Positions 60,745-64,000 of a DNA stretch of 64,000 nucleotides are shown piece by piece. This stretch comes from Mycolicibacterium frederiksbergense (GTDB lineage: Bacteria; Actinomycetota; Actinomycetes; Mycobacteriales; Mycobacteriaceae): NCBI RefSeq assembly GCF_012223425.1, contig NZ_CP038799.1:3456249-3520248 (forward strand), in the 5' to 3' direction. The notes beneath the pieces were generated by a model that worked only from the letters and a program-made list of their open reading frames with translations, did no database searches and was not told the origin of the DNA. Made by a program: the position numbers and the translations under genes. Position 1 is the stretch's first letter, and each line of letters begins with the position of its first letter.

Positions 60745-61764
60745 ATGCCGCGACGAGTGACCATCGACGATGTGGCGCGCCTGGCAGAGGTGCACAAGGC
60801 CACGGTGTCGAGGGCGCTCAACGCCCGCACGCGCGATCAGGTCAACGCCGAGACGCTCAAACGGGTCAAACGGGCTGCCCGACAACTGGGTTACGTTCCC
60901 AACGCCATGGCTCGCAGCCTGCGGACCAGCAGGTCGATGACGATCGGCGTGATCATCCCGGATCTGATGAATCCGATCTTCCCGCCGATCATCCGGGGGA
61001 TCGAGCATGTGCTGCAGGCGCAGGGTTACACCGTGCTCATCGCCAACACCGATTCCCACGATGACGTCGAGATCTCGGTCTTCGAGTCGCTGCTGCAACG
61101 CCGGGTCGACGGTTTCCTGCTGGCCACCGGCCGGCTCGACGACCAGTCCGTGGTCGAGGAGGCGGCGGCGGCCGCCGTGCCGGTGGTGCTGGTCAACCGG
61201 GACGCCGGACTCGGTGACTTCCCCCTGGTGACCGGTGACAATGCGCGCGGTATCGAGTTGGCGCTGGAGCATCTGGTCGAGCTCGGGCACCGCCGGATCA
61301 TCCACGCCGCAGGGCCGACGAATTTCTCCACGACACGTTCGCGGGCCGAGGCGTTCGAGGCCGCGGCCACCAGGGCCGGTGTGCAACATCAGACGATTTA
61401 CGCGTCGGCGCTGACCATCGAGGCCGGGGTGGCTGCCGCTGACCAACTGCTGGCCCACAACACGATCAATCCCACGGCTCTGGTCGCGGGCAACGATCTG
61501 GTGGCGCTGGGCCTGATCCGCCGGCTGCGTGCCGAGGGTCTGCACTGCCCGGAGGACGTTTCGGTGGTCGGGTTCAACGACATGCCGTTCGCCGGTGACT
61601 TCTGGCCGCCCCTGACCACGGTGCGGATGCCGCTGCGCGAGATCGGCGCCGAGGCCGCCCGCCTGTTGCTACGCGGAATCGAGGCGGGCGAGCAGGAGGC
61701 GGCGACACTGACGCTGCCGGTGTCGCTGGTGGCGCGGGGTTCCACGGGGCCGACGAAGAACTGA
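60745..61764 (+). CDS. LacI-family transcriptional regulator
   Basis: A 339-residue LacI/GalR regulator. The N-terminal helix-turn-helix is TIDDVARLAEVHKATVSRAL with hinge LGYVPNAMARSLRT. The sugar-binding-like core has VIIPDLMNPIFPPIIRGIE and VVGFNDMPFAGDFWPPLTTV. It is followed by a gene preceded by an operator similar to its own upstream site, so it likely represses both. The effector is unknown. Confidence 0.9.
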   Translation: MPRRVTIDDVARLAEVHKATVSRALNARTRDQVNAETLKRVKRAARQLGYVPNAMARSLRTSRSMTIGVIIPDLMNPIFPPIIRGIEHVLQAQGYTVLIANTDSHDDVEISVFESLLQRRVDGFLLATGRLDDQSVVEEAAAAAVPVVLVNRDAGLGDFPLVTGDNARGIELALEHLVELGHRRIIHAAGPTNFSTTRSRAEAFEAAATRAGVQHQTIYASALTIEAGVAAADQLLAHNTINPTALVAGNDLVALGLIRRLRAEGLHCPEDVSVVGFNDMPFAGDFWPPLTTVRMPLREIGAEAARLLLRGIEAGEQEAATLTLPVSLVARGSTGPTKN

Positions 61765-61807
61765 CCGGTGTTCGGCCGGGTCGCGTTAGGCTCCGGTGGA
61801 GCATTCC

Positions 61808-61821
61808 TACAATCGATTGCA
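61808..61821. promoter_or_regulatory. LacI-type operator overlapping the promoter of the next gene
   Basis: TACAATCGATTGCA is one base from the palindrome TGCAATCGATTGCA. Its first six bases, TACAAT, are a good -10 box, and the ATG at 61827 is 5 bases after the site, so a repressor bound here would block the promoter. Confidence 0.7.
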
Positions 61822-61826
61822 GGGCC

Positions 61827-62747
61827 ATGGATCAGATCACACTCGGAGTGTTCAGCCCGTCGGTGCTGCTCGACGTCGCCCGCAGCACCGGTCGACTCTC
61901 CGACGCCGGGCTCGAGGTGCGCGATGTGCCGGTGCCGTCGTCGCCGGCGCAGTTCACCTCCCTGCGAGCCGGCGAGTTCGATGCCGTATTCACCAGTCCC
62001 GACAACGTTCTCGCCTATCGGTTCTTGCCGAGAAACCCGTTGGGGGAGATGCTCGACGTCGAGATCGTCGCCGGTATCGACCGCGGGCTGCGGTTGTGTC
62101 TCGCCGCGCGGCCGGGCGTGACAGGACTCAGCGAGGTCGCCGGCGGACGCCTGGGTGTCGATGTCCCGAACTCGGGATTCGCCTTCGTCGGCTACGCGCT
62201 GCTCGCCGAGCTCGGGATCTCCCGGGACAACCTGGAGGTGATCGCGCTGGGTTCCACACCCAAGCGGGCCAACGCCTTACACAGCGGCGGCTGCGATCTG
62301 ACGGTGCTCAACGCCGGCAACGAGCTGACGGCGCGGGCGCACGGCTGCCTGCTGCTCGCCGAGGTCACGCGGTTGGGTCCCTACCTGGGTACCGTCGTGG
62401 CCCGGCTGCGTGACGGTGCCGGCGCCGGCGCCGTCGACCGGCTGGTCGAGGTGCTGGGGGAGACCGCGCGGGCCATCCGTTCCGGGGCGCTGGACGGTCC
62501 GGCCGGAGAGGCCGCCGCCCGGTTGCTCGATCTCGGGCCGGAGCTGGCCGCCGAACATGTTGGTGTGCTGAAGGATCCCCTGCGGGGACTGATCGGCAAC
62601 GGTGCGGTGGATGTGGCCGCGCTGGGCACCCTGGTCGGGTTGCGCAGGCAGTTTCTGCCGATGCCGGAGCTCGACGGTCTCGCCGCGCGATTCGGCGAGG
62701 TGGTACGCCCCGGCGTGCTGGTGGGCGCAGGAGTCAATCCCGGATGA
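61827..62747 (+). CDS. SsuA/THI5-like substrate-binding-domain protein without signal peptide
   Basis: A 306-residue type II binding-protein fold of the nitrate/sulfonate/THI5 group. Typical segments are QFTSLRAGEFDAVFTSPDNVLAY, VDVPNSGFAFVGYALLAELG and LTVLNAGNELTARA. The N-terminus, MDQITLGVFSPSVLLD, enters the fold directly and lacks any signal peptide. No transporter gene adjoins. It may be a cytosolic sensor or enzyme. It is under the LacI operator just before its start. Confidence 0.7.
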   Translation: MDQITLGVFSPSVLLDVARSTGRLSDAGLEVRDVPVPSSPAQFTSLRAGEFDAVFTSPDNVLAYRFLPRNPLGEMLDVEIVAGIDRGLRLCLAARPGVTGLSEVAGGRLGVDVPNSGFAFVGYALLAELGISRDNLEVIALGSTPKRANALHSGGCDLTVLNAGNELTARAHGCLLLAEVTRLGPYLGTVVARLRDGAGAGAVDRLVEVLGETARAIRSGALDGPAGEAAARLLDLGPELAAEHVGVLKDPLRGLIGNGAVDVAALGTLVGLRRQFLPMPELDGLAARFGEVVRPGVLVGAGVNPG

Positions 62748-63861
62748 TGTAGCGGGCGCGGGCCACGGTGGTGACGGCGGCGTAGACCATTGACGCGACC
62801 GCGGCGAGTGCGAACAGTGCCCCGAAGCGGTCGGCGCCCGCCGCGATGTTCCCTGCCGCGGCGCCGGCGGATGCGCCGACGAACAACGCGATCGAGAAGA
62901 ACGACATGCCGATGGCGCGGCTGTCGGCCGCAGCGTCGGTCATCCAGGTCTGCATCGTGGTGTGCCCGCAGGCCCAGGCCACCCCGAGCAGGATCGCGGC
63001 GGCCGATACGGTGCCCAGCGAGATCTGAAGCGCCACCGCCACATACGCGGTGACCGTGCTCAACCCGGCTAGCAGCATCAACACCCAGGTGGGCCAGCGG
63101 TCCAGGATGAGCTTCATGGACTGGCTGACGATCACGACCGCGGCGCCGAACATGGCGGTCGCCACCCCGGCCACCAGCACCGAGGCCCCCGTCGTCTGCA
63201 GAGCCACCGCGAGGTAGTTGAACACTCCGATCAACAGCGCACCCTCGGCGATCGTGAACGCCAGGATCGCCAGGGCCCACCGATTGCCCGCCAGCCTGCG
63301 CAGCGACGGGATCAGGCGTTCCGGCACGTCGTTCGCCGACGCCTTGAGTCGCGTGAAGCCCAGTGCCAGAACCAGCGAGATCGCGGATATCACCACGTAC
63401 ACCCAGCGCCAGCCCAGCCATTGGGCGATGACGCCGGCCCCCACCGTGCCCGCGGACAGACCGATCGCGATGGCGGCGGCGAGGTTGGCGGTGGCCACCG
63501 CGCGCTGTCTGATCGTCAGGGTCTCACCGTAGTAGATCAACACTGTCGTGATGGTCGCCGCGAACGCGGCTGCCGATGCGGCGCGCGCGATGCTGTAGGA
63601 CGCGGCGTCATGGGTGAATGCCGTTGCCAGGTTGGCCAATCCGCCGAGCATGGTCGAGATCACCAGGATGCGGATCCGGCCGTAGCGGGCCGCCAGCGTG
63701 CTCCAGACCAATTGGGACGCTGCGTAGACCACCGCGTAGACCGTCAGCGAGTGGCCGATCGCCTCGATCGAGGTACCGAAGTCCGCCGCGATGACGGGGA
63801 CCAGTGGCGGCATCACCGAACGGTCGATCAGGGAGACGAACGCGCCGATGATCAGGATCAT
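62734..63861 (-). CDS. MFS transporter
   Basis: A 375-residue major-facilitator protein with about twelve membrane helices. The first membrane segment carries FVSLIDRSVMPPLVPVIAADFG, and the loop between helices 2 and 3 is ARYGRIRILV, the family motif. The length is near the lower end of the family. Its ATG overlaps the stop of the upstream aldehyde dehydrogenase (ATGA), so they are an operon. Its last 14 bases overlap the binding-protein-like gene, convergent. The substrate is unknown. Confidence 0.87.
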   Translation of the reverse strand: MILIIGAFVSLIDRSVMPPLVPVIAADFGTSIEAIGHSLTVYAVVYAASQLVWSTLAARYGRIRILVISTMLGGLANLATAFTHDAASYSIARAASAAAFAATITTVLIYYGETLTIRQRAVATANLAAAIAIGLSAGTVGAGVIAQWLGWRWVYVVISAISLVLALGFTRLKASANDVPERLIPSLRRLAGNRWALAILAFTIAEGALLIGVFNYLAVALQTTGASVLVAGVATAMFGAAVVIVSQSMKLILDRWPTWVLMLLAGLSTVTAYVAVALQISLGTVSAAAILLGVAWACGHTTMQTWMTDAAADSRAIGMSFFSIALFVGASAGAAAGNIAAGADRFGALFALAAVASMVYAAVTTVARARYIIRD

Positions 63862-64000
63862 CTAGGCGGCCACACCGGAACCTCCCCACGACCGGACCGG
63901 AACCGGACGGCCTTGGACCGGACGAACTCGTGCAATGTCTCCGGAGCGTTCTCCCGGCCGAACCCGCTGCCCTTCTGGCCCCCGAACGGTGACCCGAGGA
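63858..64000 (-). CDS. Aldehyde dehydrogenase, C-terminal end (partial)
   Basis: Only the last 46 or so codons are visible, cut by the right edge. They read FGGQKGSGFGRENAPETLHE followed by FVRSKAVRF, the classical C-terminal end of NAD(P)-dependent aldehyde dehydrogenases. The TGA at 63858-63860 overlaps the MFS start codon (ATGA). It was not among the long open frames because most of it lies outside. Confidence 0.85.
   Translation of the reverse strand, partial: LGSPFGGQKGSGFGRENAPETLHEFVRSKAVRFRSGRGEVPVWPPR

Overview
The window looks like chromosomal DNA of a rapidly growing mycobacterium (Mycolicibacterium-like). Base composition is high in G+C, GTG and apparently leaderless starts are frequent, and gene order matches the known M. 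tuberculosis order twice. From 6914 to about 16226, pstB/phoT, phoU, an LCP protein, dusB, desA1, a TetR protein and an MpaB-type oxygenase match Rv0820-Rv0826. From 26050 to 28123, SRPBCC, far-like racemase and SRPBCC match Rv0854-Rv0856, and a dapC-like gene (Rv0858c type) lies about 8 kb further on. These synteny statements come from memory of the M. tuberculosis map and were not computed here.

Layout. 1-3560 (minus strand): a compact arsenic-resistance operon with an ArsR-ArsC fusion, ArsC, ArsR, Acr3, an arsenate-mycothiol transferase-like protein and ArsD, the last running off the left edge. 3610-9989: the phosphate regulon pstSCAB and a divergent-side phoU, each with a PHO box; a MarR/quinone-oxidoreductase pair sits between pstB and phoU. 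10014-17489: cell-envelope and housekeeping genes (LCP ligase, dusB, desA1, TetR, MpaB-like oxygenase, Ser/Thr kinase). 17502-18021: four tRNA genes (Lys, Glu, Asp, Phe). 18029-26490: PLP racemase/DUF1611 pair, YdcF-like protein, two TetR regulators, a phytoene-dehydrogenase-like flavoprotein, a UBP zinc finger and zwf.

28177-35954: an allantoin utilisation cluster (GntR regulator, NCS1 permease, allantoin/hydantoin racemase, PuuE-type allantoinase, allantoicase, and an aldolase-like DUF6986 protein). It appears to sit between SRPBCC and dapC genes that are near neighbours elsewhere. A broken 13E12-type DUF222/HNH gene with a perfect mycobacterial SOS box lies inside it. 37143-42435: MarR/RidA/dehydrogenase, NmrA-like, APC permease and alcohol dehydrogenase genes.

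42565-51631: a second, less readable nitrogen-heterocycle region with two PucR regulators, a second NCS1 permease co-transcribed with a VOC-fold protein, a second deacetylase-like hydrolase, an Old-Yellow-Enzyme flavoprotein, a DUF1989 protein and an amidase. 53172-59439: a complete urease operon (ureAB fusion, C, G, D, E, F) headed by a urea-type ABC binding lipoprotein without its permease genes. The nitrogen genes together suggest import of purine breakdown products or related heterocycles, hydrolysis to urea and glyoxylate, and urease release of ammonia. 59626-64000: LuxR, LacI, a cytosolic binding-protein-like protein sharing a LacI operator, an MFS transporter and the end of an aldehyde dehydrogenase.

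Two genes look disrupted by single-base frameshifts (far-like racemase, DUF222/HNH). No CRISPR array, rRNA, insertion sequence or prophage was recognised. No unannotated gap exceeds about 300 bases.
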